Positions 1 through 10,870 of a stretch of 64,000 nt of DNA are shown here, piece by piece (positions within the stretch are counted from its first letter, which is position 1; each line of letters begins with the position of its first letter). Position numbers and translations under genes: made by a program. The notes below the pieces were generated by a model that ran no database searches, was not told the origin of the DNA, and saw only the letters and a list, made by a program, of their open reading frames with translations. Source of the DNA: Osmia lignaria lignaria (Eukaryota > Arthropoda > Insecta > Hymenoptera > Megachilidae); assembly GCF_051020975.1 (NCBI RefSeq), contig NC_135043.1, positions 10,292,001 through 10,356,000 on the forward strand, read 5' to 3'.

Positions 1-1508
1 GCACTGGGTATCCCAGACAAAGCGTTCTCGATGTCGTGACCGGTCAGACCAGTTTGCACGCTCGTCTCGTGATAAATACGCGTCCTCTCCGCGATCTTGT
101 GTCTAGGGTAAGGCGGTAGACTTTTGTGAGCGGACGACTCTTTCCCACTCATCTTTTTCTCTGTCAATCTATTCAAACTCGCGTCCCTGCTTCCTGATCT
201 GCTCCTGGTGCTGGCATCCGTTTTTTCGTTCACTTTAGAAATACCAATCTTGTTCCTATTCCTTCTGGGTAACGTTGCATATGTGTCCAAGGCTTTGTTA
301 TCCATACTCGTGGTCATCTTGTCGACTCTAGAGAATCTCGCAGGGTCTGTACGACCCGTGTAAGGTACTCTGGCTGCGGTCAAAGGTTTTCGTACCTCTT
401 CGGACGGCGTTGAACTCGGTGTCCGAGCACCGCGGGTACTGGAACCCCCTCTAGACCTGGAACTACTACTTTGACCTCGTCCACGTTGCGCCAGGTCCTT
501 GTTGATCTCTGTGGTGAGTATGGATGGCAGTGAATCGGGAATAGGTCTGGTCCTCGTTCTCGGAGGCAAAGGGGTTGCTCCTGCACGGAATGTCATCGGC
601 ACGCGATTATTACTGGACGAGTTCTCCCCCGCGTTTTCTCTGACCGTCGATTTCTCCCTGGATCTGGCCCTGTCTCTCGTCGTGGGTTGCGATTTGCCGA
701 GGATACTCCTTGGAGTCGTGGTTCGCGGCTTGGATCGTTGAGAAGTGGCCGCGTAGGTGGTACTCAATGGTACCGGCTTCGCTCTGGTGCTCTTCTGAGC
801 CTCTGCAGTGCCCGTAGCCTTCTTCTTGCTGGCGCCGGAAGCGGCTACGGTTCTCTTTACGTTCGTTCTGTTCGCACGGGCGGATACGCTGCCGGCAATC
901 GAGGAACTCTCGCTGCCACCCTCGCTGGTACCTTCGCCGGTTGTCAATCTCACGTCGTCTGGTAAGGTGGCGCAAGGATCCTCGTAGACGGAGCAACAAC
1001 TGACCAAACTGGAGTCACAGGAAGCTTCATCCAGGCCTCCGCAACTACTCGCGTAGTCGATACTGTTTCGACTTCGTACCTGAAATCGAAATCCCACGAA
1101 TTAAGAAAAATTCTTTATTTTAAATTATATTCTAAATGACTTTACCCTGGGAACTTCAACAGCACATCCCTCTACTCCGCTATCGCTACCATCCTTGCTG
1201 TCCTTCCCCTCGTTCGCATAATCCTTCCTATTGTCGCCGTTTAAAGCCGCATCCGATTTCGCTGCTTCGGAGTCGGTCACGTGGATCACAGTGATATTGC
1301 AGTCGCTGTTTATCGTCGAGTTTCCATCCTCCTCGGGTAACAGCTTGCTGGTGTCGACCATCGGCGAGGCTAGATCCTCCGGAACACCCGAATCCTGTCT
1401 GGCCACGTTCTGCACCGGTGACACCTTCAGGCTATTCTCCTCGAGAGGGGTGTCCATCTCGAGGCTCGCTGGCTCTTTGCTCGACGAAACGCTCATTTCG
1501 GGGCCATT
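1..1508 (-). CDS. Ser/Arg-rich low-complexity protein, partial (two exons)
   Basis: Two exons are visible, read right to left. The first is 1508-1146 (acceptor TTTTCAG before 1508, donor GTAAAG after 1146). The second is 1079 to the window edge at 1, with an acceptor ending TTTCAG. Both stay open in one frame and the junction is phase 0, turning EVPR into EVPRVRSRNSIDYASS, which supports the join. The first Met lies at 1496. The product starts acidic and Ser-rich, then becomes basic and rich in Ser, Thr and Arg, with stretches such as TYATLPRRNRNKIG and RSRSGSRDASLNRL. No globular domain is apparent. The composition resembles disordered cytoskeleton-associated tails, but I do not recognise the family. 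The 3' end lies beyond the window. A GTAAGAG donor-like site on this strand near 2687 could end an upstream 5'UTR exon. Confidence 0.72.
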
Positions 1509-1870
1509 CTGAAAATAAAATTACAACCGATGAATTGATCGGTCGACGATGGACTAACATCGAATCGATGAAGCAATTAAAATCCGGATTTTCACCGTGG
1601 CACAGCAATCACCGTGATATTCGATTAACAGGAATAATATCCGCTCGTTGATCCTTCTATAAATTGGCTGAAATGAAAATACACGCGGTGGAGGCTGGCA
1701 ATCTTCACGGACCATGAAAGATTCATTTACGATCCAATCGCTGGGCCAACTTCCTGATAAACGAAATTACTCGATTGGTAAATTGCTATGAGACGAGACA
1801 CGTGTACACCAACGTGAGCTATTATAGTTATGCAACAATTACTACAATTATTTTCAGTGGAACCAATTGC

Positions 1871-2068
1871 TTTTAGCGGAAGTCGCGAAAAACATAAATC
1901 GAAGCAGACCCCCCAAGGTCCAAGGCCCCCATAACACGATTTTGCGTCTAAGAATGCAAGAAAGAGTTTTATTTCAGCTACTTTCTTTTATGTCATATAT
2001 TTTTCGGAGCTCGCCTCGGACCCTCGAAATCTCAGGGTCGGTCCTAAGTTCTGCGACTTCCGCTAAAA
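1871..2068. mobile_element. MITE-like element with 16-bp perfect terminal inverted repeats
   Basis: The sequence TTTTAGCGGAAGTCGC at 1871-1886 is matched exactly by its reverse complement at 2053-2068, bounding a 198-bp segment with no coding potential. Perfect 16-bp ends on a short non-coding segment are typical of miniature inverted-repeat transposable elements. I could not see a convincing target-site duplication (flanks AATTGC and AGGATT), so the superfamily is unknown. It sits in the intergenic or 5' intron region between the two divergent genes. Confidence 0.55.
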
Positions 2069-2941
2069 AGGATTTACATCATTTTCAGTTAATTTTGCTT
2101 GCAAAATAGTTTGAAGAGCTTCGGAATGACGGTACTTCCGCCTTTGATCTTTCGATATCTCCCTCTCTCTCCCACGCTCTTTCCCCTCCTCTGCTATCTC
2201 TCTCGCAGGTCGTTACGTACTTTGATAGTAATTGACGAAGAACGTCGCGTCACCGAGCGGTGGTCTTCCCCTTTTTTAACACTCTTCAATCGCGCAAAGC
2301 GCGTTTCGAGTGTTGGCTATCATCATTTATCGTCATTGAACAATTATCCCCTCCATACCGATTAATCTACATCGGAGTACTCGTAACTTTCATTCAAATA
2401 CCAACGATATTTATCATTCGTGTTTCGGTGAACGATACTCGAATGGGAGTGGAAGTCCCCGAATAATAAGAGTTTCAGAGACTCGTCGACGACGGGAGAG
2501 ATACAGAACGTTCACGACACCGCGATCATCGTTCCTGACCGTGATAATCGCTGCGGAACGCGACCGAGAACTTTTAAAAACACTCTAGCGACTGGAAGGT
2601 CTCGGGAAGTCCCGAAAGCGACGAGGCCGATTGGCCGGCAAACCAGCACCGTCAGCGTTATTACGGCGTCGCGACGCTCTTACCGATGTTGTATCGCTCG
2701 GTTCCTCGCTGCGACAGCAACCGGAGTATCGTCAGAGAGTTAAATAAAAATTGAAAGAAGCGCGAAACGCGCAGGGTGTTATTTTGATATTGAAAAAGAA
2801 ATTCAATCGGAAGGATAAAGCTTCAAAGATATTCCAAGAACCAAGAAGTTCTCGTTATTGCGGATATCTAACCAGGAAATCTGCAGAAAGTCTAACGATT
2901 TTCCATAAAATCATCCAGTCTATCCAAAGACATAAGAGACA

Positions 2942-3526
2942 ATGGGCGTGGAAGAGGCAACCACCAAGAAGATCTCAGGGGACGGTCTCTCCCTGAAACT
3001 CCATTCGAATAAACAAATTCTGGAGATCACCGGTGATGGATGCAACATCAGTGTTAATAAAAATTCTGGAAGCGTGAAGATCATCGGCGATGGTTGTCGA
3101 TTGAGGATAGACGAGAACACGGGAGAGGTGGAGTACACCGGTGACGGTGGGCGGGTGCTGTTGGGTGCGAAATCCATCAAGGACAAGGTGAAGTACACCG
3201 GCGATGGGGGAAGAATTACCTTCGACGGTGAATCGAGGACCAAGGGCCGGAAGTTTGAGCAACCCTTTGATAAATTTGATAAAATGGACGGGGGGAAGGA
3301 AGGGTGTCCGAAGGGTGCCGAAGAGATGGAGAACGTTTTGAACGCCGAAAAGGAAGCAAAGGGGAAAGAGAAGAAGAGAGCGAGGATCGTCACCACGTTT
3401 CAATTTGACGAGAAACTTATAGAGAAGTGGTTTGCGAGTCCTAACCAGGTGGTCAAGTCGTTCGATGGTGCCTCTTTCGTGAAGGTCGTGCCGAAACAGA
3501 GGAAGACCACGATCGAGGTTAAATGA
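2942..3526 (+). CDS. Intronless 194-aa GDG-repeat protein, probable beta-solenoid
   Basis: This is a single open frame with a good start context (GACAATGGGC). Residues 11-94 hold five copies of a short motif, [IVY][ST/I]GDG followed by G/C/L, with GDG at 13-15, 31-33, 49-51, 67-69 and 87-89. The spacing is 18, 18, 18 and 20 residues. Alternating hydrophobic residues between the copies (for example LEITGDGCNISV, VKIIGDGCRLRI) suggest one coil of a beta-solenoid per repeat, as in DUF3060-like repeats; that assignment is inference. The C-terminal half is charged, with a Lys/Glu-rich linker (about 125-145) and then a small predicted folded segment ending VVPKQRKTTIEVK. There is no signal peptide or membrane segment. 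It is divergent from the minus-strand gene to its left. Function unknown. Confidence 0.75.
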   Translation: MGVEEATTKKISGDGLSLKLHSNKQILEITGDGCNISVNKNSGSVKIIGDGCRLRIDENTGEVEYTGDGGRVLLGAKSIKDKVKYTGDGGRITFDGESRTKGRKFEQPFDKFDKMDGGKEGCPKGAEEMENVLNAEKEAKGKEKKRARIVTTFQFDEKLIEKWFASPNQVVKSFDGASFVKVVPKQRKTTIEVK

Positions 3527-6500
3527 AAGTGAATGTGACTTGATGAATTGAGATATGCATTGAGAAATAATTATATTGGGGACTTGGAATGGGGTCAAAG
3601 TTAAAAACAGACTATTGCCATTTGGTAATTCTAAAAATTTGAAAGATGAAATGTTAAAAATGAATTTCAGTCAATTTGAGAAATTTTCAAGTGAATTGTT
3701 TTAATTATAATAACAAGTATTAAAACAACGCTGTAATGCTTTAGAGGCGTGTGTTTAACTACAGTTCCTATTGTAAAACACGTGTTTCCATTTTGAGTTT
3801 TTGCAAAAATCCTAGCGAAAAACGCTATGTATGTACTTATTTATCAATTGCTTTCGAAGGAAACGCGTGTCTAATGAACCTGAGCGTGAGATAACATATT
3901 CAATGTTACATGTATTTTCTAGATTATTTAAAAGTTCATTACGCCGATGATCAGCCATATTTATACACGATTCAACAGTATTTTTTGTTCTCACATAATC
4001 AACGTCGGCATTGTGAAGCTATAATGAAATGGGTTAATAATTATTAAATATTCTATTTATTTCTACATCATTAGTTAACTTAATAACGAGACAGTATTTC
4101 GTCGAGCTTATCGATCGACGCGTCCTATAATTAATTTATTTAATTGATTGTGAAATAAAAAATTTACAAATATCGAAGAGAACACATTATTGAAACCGCC
4201 TCTAATTTCCTAAACGTTAACCTTCGAAATATTTTGCAACATTAATAACAAACCCAATGTTGTAACTTTAGATTGGAACGTTAAAAATAAAATCCGTGTT
4301 CCATGGAAACCGTGTGTGATCGATAGAGAAACGCATCTCGACCATAAATCGTCTCCAAACATCCAATACCCACAAACTCGTCGAATGGCTCGTTCGGAGC
4401 ATGCAATAGTCGAACGTTTACCAAAGGTTTTTTCGTCGAAAACTAGGTCGCGAATATACAGTGTGTCCTATTTTAATTTATCCACGCGATTATCTCCGAA
4501 ACTGTTGCGAACTGATTTCTTCAAATGAGAAACCTCTGGGGACGAATTGGCCATCGGGGAATTGGAGAAAATTCCCGGGAGACCTAAAGTGCTTTCAGGC
4601 CCAATTAGTTAAAATTAGGGTTCCTCGTGTCACTAATCTCCCAGTCAGGGCCGGCTCAAGGCCTTTTTCAAAACAAGCTATTTTCCATTTTTTCCTCTTA
4701 AGATTAATTTATTATTACTTATGCCTCGTTAACTCGCTATCTAACCTGATCTCTATAAAAATTCAAGTCCCACTGGAACTCCCTTAAATAAAAACTAAAA
4801 GCCACAGATAACGTATCGCTATTGAAACGAATCGAGAGTTCTACAAACACTAAGAAAAAAAAAAAGAATAGAGAATCTATCGACAGATAATCATTGATAA
4901 GGTATCAATGTCCGAGTAAAAGTAACGAAATTTCGGGGAAGCCCATCGCGCCTGTTTCCGTCCGCATGACGAACGCCTTAGATGGTCACGGTATTGTGCA
5001 CCGCGAACGGATACGTTCGTTCCTTCATTAATTCAAGCCGCGTCATTCAACCCTTTCATCCGGCTCTGACCCAGCTTTTCGTCGGCGCAAAGGTCGCCAG
5101 TCGTAATGGAGGTCAAACGAGGATCGTTAGCCAAGTTTCTTGCCCGAGAAAACTCACTTTGCTTCGTTTCTATCATCGAAAAGGAGGAAAAGTCAACTCG
5201 ATCCACCATTTCCATCGGAAGAATTTGTCAGATTTATGATCACCGGTTTAGGTATGCTGGTACCAACTCGATAGTAATTGCCGTGTCGTAATCCAGACCC
5301 TAGCGTGACCACCCTAAATTATCGTTCCGTCCCTAACGGTACCAGGTGAGCGCACCTGGGGTGAAGAAAATTCGCGAACTCGCAATAAAAATAATTTTCT
5401 GAAAATTGAAAAAAGGAGCTCGATAAATAAAAGAGCAAGGACGAGAGGAGAAAAAGAGGGAGGTCGATCGGCGCGGATGCAATTAACGAAATGCAGAGGG
5501 GATGAATAGAAGGCTCTCTAAACTTCTCCCCGAACTCAACGAGACGGTGGATCGTTAACGAGGCCACGTGCATCTCCGAGCAGACAATACTCTGAAACGG
5601 AAGCGAAAATTGTCTGGGACGAAAGTTCCCTTGCCCAAAGGGGGCTTTTTATCAACTGCAATTGCGAAGTTTACAGTTTCAAAGTATAAAACAAGAGGCA
5701 GCCGCAATGCAGACGAAACGTATCCCAGTGAACACGTGGTTCGCACCTGGAGGTTCGCAGATAGTATTACTAGTCTGCCTATTCTTATCAGAGGCCACGT
5801 TCAAAGTCAATCTTCTCTGTCACGAAATGGTATCTCTAATACATCAAATCATTCTTCGTTATAATACAATAATTTTGAGATTTTTGTGTTTTAATTATAC
5901 AGCTTTCCATGAAAATGATATAATTTGAAACCCCAAAAGTCTAAAAAGTGCAACAAACTTCCCTGAAAGGGTTAACCCAGCTCTTTCACCCAGTTTCTAA
6001 CGATCAGTGGCGAAAGATGATCGCGTCAGCGAAGAGGAGCAAACGAACCCAATGAGTCAACGATCCCCGGACGATCTTCGCGAACGCGATGATGCGAGGT
6101 TCACTGTTACATCATCCGTCGACGAAAGTTCCCAACCACGCGAGAAGGTGACCAAAAAAGGCAACAAACATGGATCGATGGTGCGCAACGAACGATCGAA
6201 ACGCGGCTGCACAGACGAGGAATGAACTCCGCGCGTCTATCGATACCAAAGAGAGAAACGGTAAGAAACAGGGTGAGACTCGTCGCGCGGAGAGATTGAT
6301 GACCTTACCTTTCGATATTCCTGACAAAGGGTTATCAATAACGAGGTTCCTTCGCTAAGAATAGTCTCGATGTTTGATCGAGCTGAATCTTACGTAAGAG
6401 AGTAGCGCAATTTTTCATGCAACAGCCGACCAACAGCATCGATTTACCTATCGAATTACAAATAAACAGAGCGACGAATAACACGTCAAGGCTAATGGAA

Positions 6501-6884
6501 TTATTTTTGCAAACCTTCCCACTTTTCCCTCCTGTAATCGTAGGGCAGATCGGGGTGAAAAGTAATAATTTAGATCACGCAAAAATTATAATATTTACAT
6601 TGAATTACAGCAGTTTTGCTTTATGAAAAGTAATATTGAAGTTATTAATAAAAAATGAAGACCGCAGAAAGTGTTACAGCACGACTAGGGGTCGATAGTA
6701 ACACGATATATTTTTTTTTTTTTAATTAAAATATGAGTTATGTTTTAATTGTAATTCTGCATCATATATCCAAAATTTGTGATAATAGCTGTAATAGATT
6801 TTGAATTATTTACAATGTTACTTTACACCCCGATCTCCCCTACGTTCCCATAATCAATAATAATAATAAAAAAAGAGTTAATTA
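3527..6884. other. Gene-poor AT-rich intergenic region
   Basis: I see no supported gene. The first few hundred bases are probably the 3'UTR of the GDG-repeat gene. All ORFs are short and show no recognisable motif. A palindrome with two E-box-like halves lies at about 5343-5360 (CCAGGTGAGCGCACCTGG). A segment at 4645 beginning CAGGGCCGGCTCAAGGCC resembles an hAT-type transposon end, but I found no partner end. Confidence 0.5.
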
Positions 6885-7115
6885 TAACAGGCAAGGAAAA
6901 TCGAAGCCATCTGGCAGGGTAAGAGAAGCTTTCAACGAGTTTGCATTAAGCTGGTGGACACTCGAGATAGTCTCGAGTAGCTTTTGGTCGCCACGGAAGT
7001 TCCCTGTTCCCTCAAGTAACATATGGCGTTCTCCACGAAATCGCTCTGCCTCTTCTTTGTTCCTGTACCAGCAGAGAGCACCTAACTCCACCGTTTTATC
7101 CTCGAACGTACCCAT
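6882..7115 (-). CDS. Possible small ORF, 77 aa, unknown
   Basis: The ORF starts with ATGGGTACG at 7115 and ends at TAA. Its product begins MGTFEDKTVELGALCW, has a charged centre (RNKEEAERFRGERH) and ends near DGFDFPCLL. The composition looks more protein-like than that of neighbouring chance ORFs, and the segment is more GC-rich than its AT-rich surroundings. I recognise no domain and see no clear promoter or splice signal that would place it in a larger gene. It could be a chance ORF. Confidence 0.25.
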   Translation of the reverse strand: MGTFEDKTVELGALCWYRNKEEAERFRGERHMLLEGTGNFRGDQKLLETISSVHQLNANSLKASLTLPDGFDFPCLL

Positions 7116-7834
7116 TGATTAATTGCCGCTTTCGCCGAGTCATACGATGCTTGGAATATTGTTTTCTCCCTTGATTCCGTGCCGGCTCATTTGTATTCGA
7201 AGAGGCAACTAATTGCCTCAATCTGGCGAACGATTTATCGATGACGTTCGTTATTTGTGGTTACCGCCGACAAATTGGAGATTCTATGAAGCTTATTGTA
7301 TTAGATTAGCAAGTACATTTATCATATTTTTTCTTCTGTTCGATATCAAAAGATTCGAATACACATTTACGATTCCCTTTCGACGATTAATGGGATTGCC
7401 ATGGCGAATACTAAACGAGACTGCATTCTTTGCCATGAAAATTCAGCCAAGAGTCAAAAGTGAAAACTTTGGGGTCTTAAAATTTGCTTAATTACTCGAA
7501 TAAATTAAATTTGGTCACCCTCGGTCACGTTAATCCATGTTCCATAAGACGTCTAGCTGCCTGACCTACCCAACCGTCTTTCTATTATTAGTCACCGGAG
7601 GATTTCCTTTCAAAATCGCCGAATTTCGTTCCCTGCGATCAACAACAACAACGCGACAGAGATATTAATCGAATCAAATGAACTGTGTATGTTAGTGGCA
7701 CGTGATAATGGATGGAACACGTGTCACTTCCTTTCTATTACGATTCTTTTGTACGCAGCGTACCATTTGCGTGGCTTTTGTACGTGATCCCCTTGTTTCT
7801 TTTTCTATGTGGGTGTGTGTTCCTTGGGTGTTCT
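7116..7834. other. Intergenic, no feature recognised
   Basis: This stretch is AT-rich with only short ORFs, including a 92-codon frame on the plus strand at 7213-7491 that has no ATG at its start and no recognisable motif. Confidence 0.4.
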
Positions 7835-8680
7835 GGAGCTTGGAGTACTAAAGCTTAGAATCTCAAAACTTGGAGTACTAAAGCTTAGAATCTCCAAGCT
7901 TGCAGTACTAAAACTTAGAATCTCCAAGCTTGCAGTACTAAAACTTAGAATCTCCAAGTTTGAAGTACTAAAGCTTAGAATCTCAAACTTTGGAGTACTA
8001 CAGCTTGGAATCTCAAAACTTGGAGTACTACAGCTTGGAATCTCAAAACTTGGAGTACTAAAGCTTAGAGTCTCAAAGCTTGCAGTACTAAAGCTTAGAA
8101 TCTCCAAGCTTGCAGTACTAAAACTTAGAATCTCCAAGCTTGCAGTACTAAAACTTAGAATCTCCAAGTTTGAAGTACTAAAGCTTAGAATCTCAAACTT
8201 TGGAGTACTACAGCTTGGAATCTCAAAACTTGGAGTACTAAAGCTTAGAATTTCCAAGCTTGCAGTACTAAAATTTAGAATCTCCAAGCTTGCAGTACTA
8301 AAACTTAGAATCTCCAAGTTTGAAGTACTAAAGCTTAGAATCTCACACTTTGGAGTACTACAGCTTGGAATCTCAAAACTTGGAGTACTAAAATTTAGAA
8401 TCTCCAAGCTTGCAGTACTAAAACTTAGAATCTCCAAGTTTGAAGTACTAAAGCTTAGAATCTCAAACTTTGGAGTACTACAGCTTGGAATCTCAAAACT
8501 TGGAGTACTAAAGCTTAGAATCTCCAAGCTTGCAGTATTAAAACTTAGAATCTCCAAGCTTGCAGTACTAAAATTAGAATCTCCAAGTTTGAAATACTAA
8601 AGCTTAGAACCTGAAAACTTGGAGCATCAAAGCTTAGAATACTAAAGTTTAGATTATCAAAGCTTGGAGTACTCGATCTT
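7835..8680. repeat. 30-bp tandem satellite, about 28 monomers
   Basis: The monomer is about CTTGGAGTACTAAAGCTTAGAATCTCAAAA and repeats every 30 bp with few mismatches; the outer copies at each end are degenerate. At least four monomer variants alternate. The variant containing CAAACTTTGGAGTACTACAG recurs at 7981, 8191, 8341 (as CACACTTTGG) and 8461, that is after 7, 5 and 4 monomers, so there is an irregular higher-order arrangement. Most copies hold a HindIII-type AAGCTT palindrome. Because 30 is a multiple of 3 and the unit lacks stops in one frame on each strand, both strands are open for about 250-260 codons, giving 10-residue repeats (LRISKLAVLK on plus, LEILSFSTAS on minus). Neither frame has gene-like start or splice context, so I treat this as non-coding satellite. 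Confidence 0.9.
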
Positions 8681-10655
8681 ATTGGAGCGCGTTAAATATG
8701 TTTCCCCCTGAAGAATATTTATACCCGATAAATATAAAAATGATACCAACAACATTTTTCATCGGATGAAATGTTTCAAGGTGATCCACGTAACGACTAA
8801 CGACACGATTCTTCAACGTCGATGCTACAAAGGTTCGTTAACGCGGAAAGAAGGCGGTATTATTAGCACGGGACATGGAAGTCTCCTATCAGTCCATGAT
8901 AAAAATGCCTGCTCTTCCACGTGCCACGACTGAAAAAAATCCAAACCTTTGGCACGGTTCTCCTTCCGAGTTATTTGCGGATCGTCTTAAAGTGTTGTTG
9001 AGGGACTTGGTCTCTGATCGTGACACTATATAAATGACGCGCGCGACCGACTTTTCCAATTTCCATTTTAGCCAACGTGTAAATTGAAATTCAAAGCGAA
9101 GAGAAAATATTCGAGCTACAAGATGGTTGGACCAGAAATTGAAGCAGAATATTTTATTTAATATTTACCAATTGCAAAATACCTTCTCAACAATAGTTCA
9201 TTGATTGTTCCTCTTAATAAACAATGAAAGATTGATTCGCGAAACCCAGAAACCGAGGGAGAAGCTTCTTATTCGCAGCTCGTACCAGTGAGAAATTCCA
9301 GACTGATTTACGCGTCGGTCGATGCGTAAATCTGGAAGCGTTAAAAGCAGAAACGCTTCGAACGAACGTCGAGAAAATACGCGAATCGACTGCTGGTACG
9401 ATTTCTGCCGTCTCACGTGTAAAACCCTGCGTTTACTCTCGAATAACGAGACAGGAGGGAATATTTTCGCAATGCCTTTCGTCGAAGTTTTTGCTTATAT
9501 TACAGTCGGGGATTACTTTAACCCGACGTTACGAGCGTGTAGAACGAATACGTGGCAGGATTAACGCGAGTAGATTTATCTGGCTTGCAGTACACACGTG
9601 GCCCTCCATACGTTCACCCTCGATGCAATCCCCACGACGATCGTTCCCCTGGGGGTGACCCACCATGTGGCCGTCATTGAGTCATCGTACACGCAAAAGG
9701 GAATAATTAAACGCCATACACTCGGCTCGATTCGCACGAGCAGACTTCGATATTTCATGTTACAGCAAACTTTTAATATTCTAACCTCGAATGCTCCAAA
9801 ACCTTGGTAACCTAAGCTATTCACGAAAAAATGATGTTGAACCGTTCTCTTATTGCTTCGAAACAATTTGCCGCGCTTTCTCTTACGGTCAACGATGGGA
9901 ACATGCTGCAGGGAATAGCTGAAGATAATACGAGCGGAAAGTAGTTTGCATAATTCATGAATAGTGGGAGGGGGCGGGATGTACGCTCGAGTCTTGGTAT
10001 CTAACAATCAGGATCACTTGCGGGCCCTCGTCTAATGATTATTTCTATCGTCACGGGCCTATATCCATTGTCCGCGTTATAAAGCTGAACACTAACCGCA
10101 TTTCACCTCCATTGTTCAACTTTTGCCATTTTTATACGAGTGGTTTTTTCAATATTTCCTTACGTTCTTACTTTGCAGCTGCTCGATTTCTCTTAGATCC
10201 TTTGTGGAAAATGGCCCTTTGTTTAGTTTACCAATGCATCGAGCCATCGAGTTTGTCGCGCTACCTGACGATATTTAAGCTGCCCAGAGATATTCGATGT
10301 GCCAACCGTTTACGATCGTCTATTTCTATTGGCCACGTGGCTGATGAATAATAGTACGCCGGTCCTGAGCTGCCTAACCTCGCCTAACCGAGGCCGAAAG
10401 CTCCGGTAAATGGCCTCTGTAGAATGCAGAGTAGCCAGCCAAACCGAGCGGAGTCGCGTTTCTTCGTTTGACGAAGAAGAAGGCGGTAGTCTCCCTTCTG
10501 AAAGTGAGGCTCAAGATTAGGCATGCACTCGGGTTCGTCCGGCTCGCGGATATATTTACCGTACTGTTCAAATTATTCTCCATCCTCTGACCCCGAGTAC
10601 AGTCGCTTCCTCTTTTGATCCTATTCCAGAATCACGATTCCTTTATCCTTAAGAC
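8681..10655. other. Intergenic region with a TATA-like site
   Basis: No convincing gene. A TATATAAA box at 9027-9034 is listed separately. A GC-richer patch at about 10355-10590 contains a short hairpin (TTCTTCGTTTGACGAAGAA near 10460) and could be an old repeat fragment. The 143-codon minus frame at 9576-10007 has no recognisable motif and is probably chance. Confidence 0.4.
9027..9034 (+). promoter_or_regulatory. TATA-box candidate with nearby 12-codon ORF
   Basis: TATATAAA is followed about 38 bp later by an initiator-like CCATTTT (A at about 9065). A short ORF with good context (CAAGATGG) runs 9123-9161 and encodes 12 residues (MVGPEIEAEYFI). The spacing fits a TATA promoter with a short leader. 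No longer coding exon was found downstream, so the transcript, if real, may be non-coding or spliced. Confidence 0.25.
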
Positions 10656-10870
10656 GATCGAAGCTTCGGATACCAATGCCTCAAATACTAAAGCTCGGAG
10701 TAGCAAAGCTTCAAGTATTAAACCTTGGAACATCAGAGCCTCGAATACGAAAGCTTGGAGTGTTAGAGCTTTAAATACCAAAGCTTGAAGCACGAAAGCT
10801 TCGGATAGCAAAGCCTGAAGTACGAAATATAAAAGTTTCAAATATGAAAGCTTGGAGTACCAAAACTCCA
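10656..10870. repeat. Degenerate relative of the 30-bp satellite
   Basis: Repeated words such as AAAGCTTGGAGTA, AAAGCTTCAAGTA and AAAGCTTGAAGCAC recur roughly every 15 bp. They share the AAGCTT and GGAGTAC words of the satellite at 7.8-8.7 kb but have diverged. The minus strand is open for 92 codons (10632-10910) as a repeated VLQALVFEAL-like peptide, again because of the repeat period rather than gene structure. Confidence 0.7.

Noticed and set aside
2920..3598. Minus-strand ORFs of 158 and 207 codons opposite the GDG-repeat gene
   Set aside because: They are shadows of the plus-strand frame; the plus product has a clear repeat pattern while these do not.
4645..4670. CAGGGCCGGCTCAAGGCC resembling an hAT transposon end
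   Set aside because: No matching inverted end was found within the window.
7805..8600. Two antisense ORFs of 250 and 263 codons
   Set aside because: They are products of a 30-bp satellite without stops; there is no gene-like start, splice or composition.
9576..10007. Minus ORF of 143 codons
   Set aside because: No domain, no conserved-looking segment, no supporting signals.
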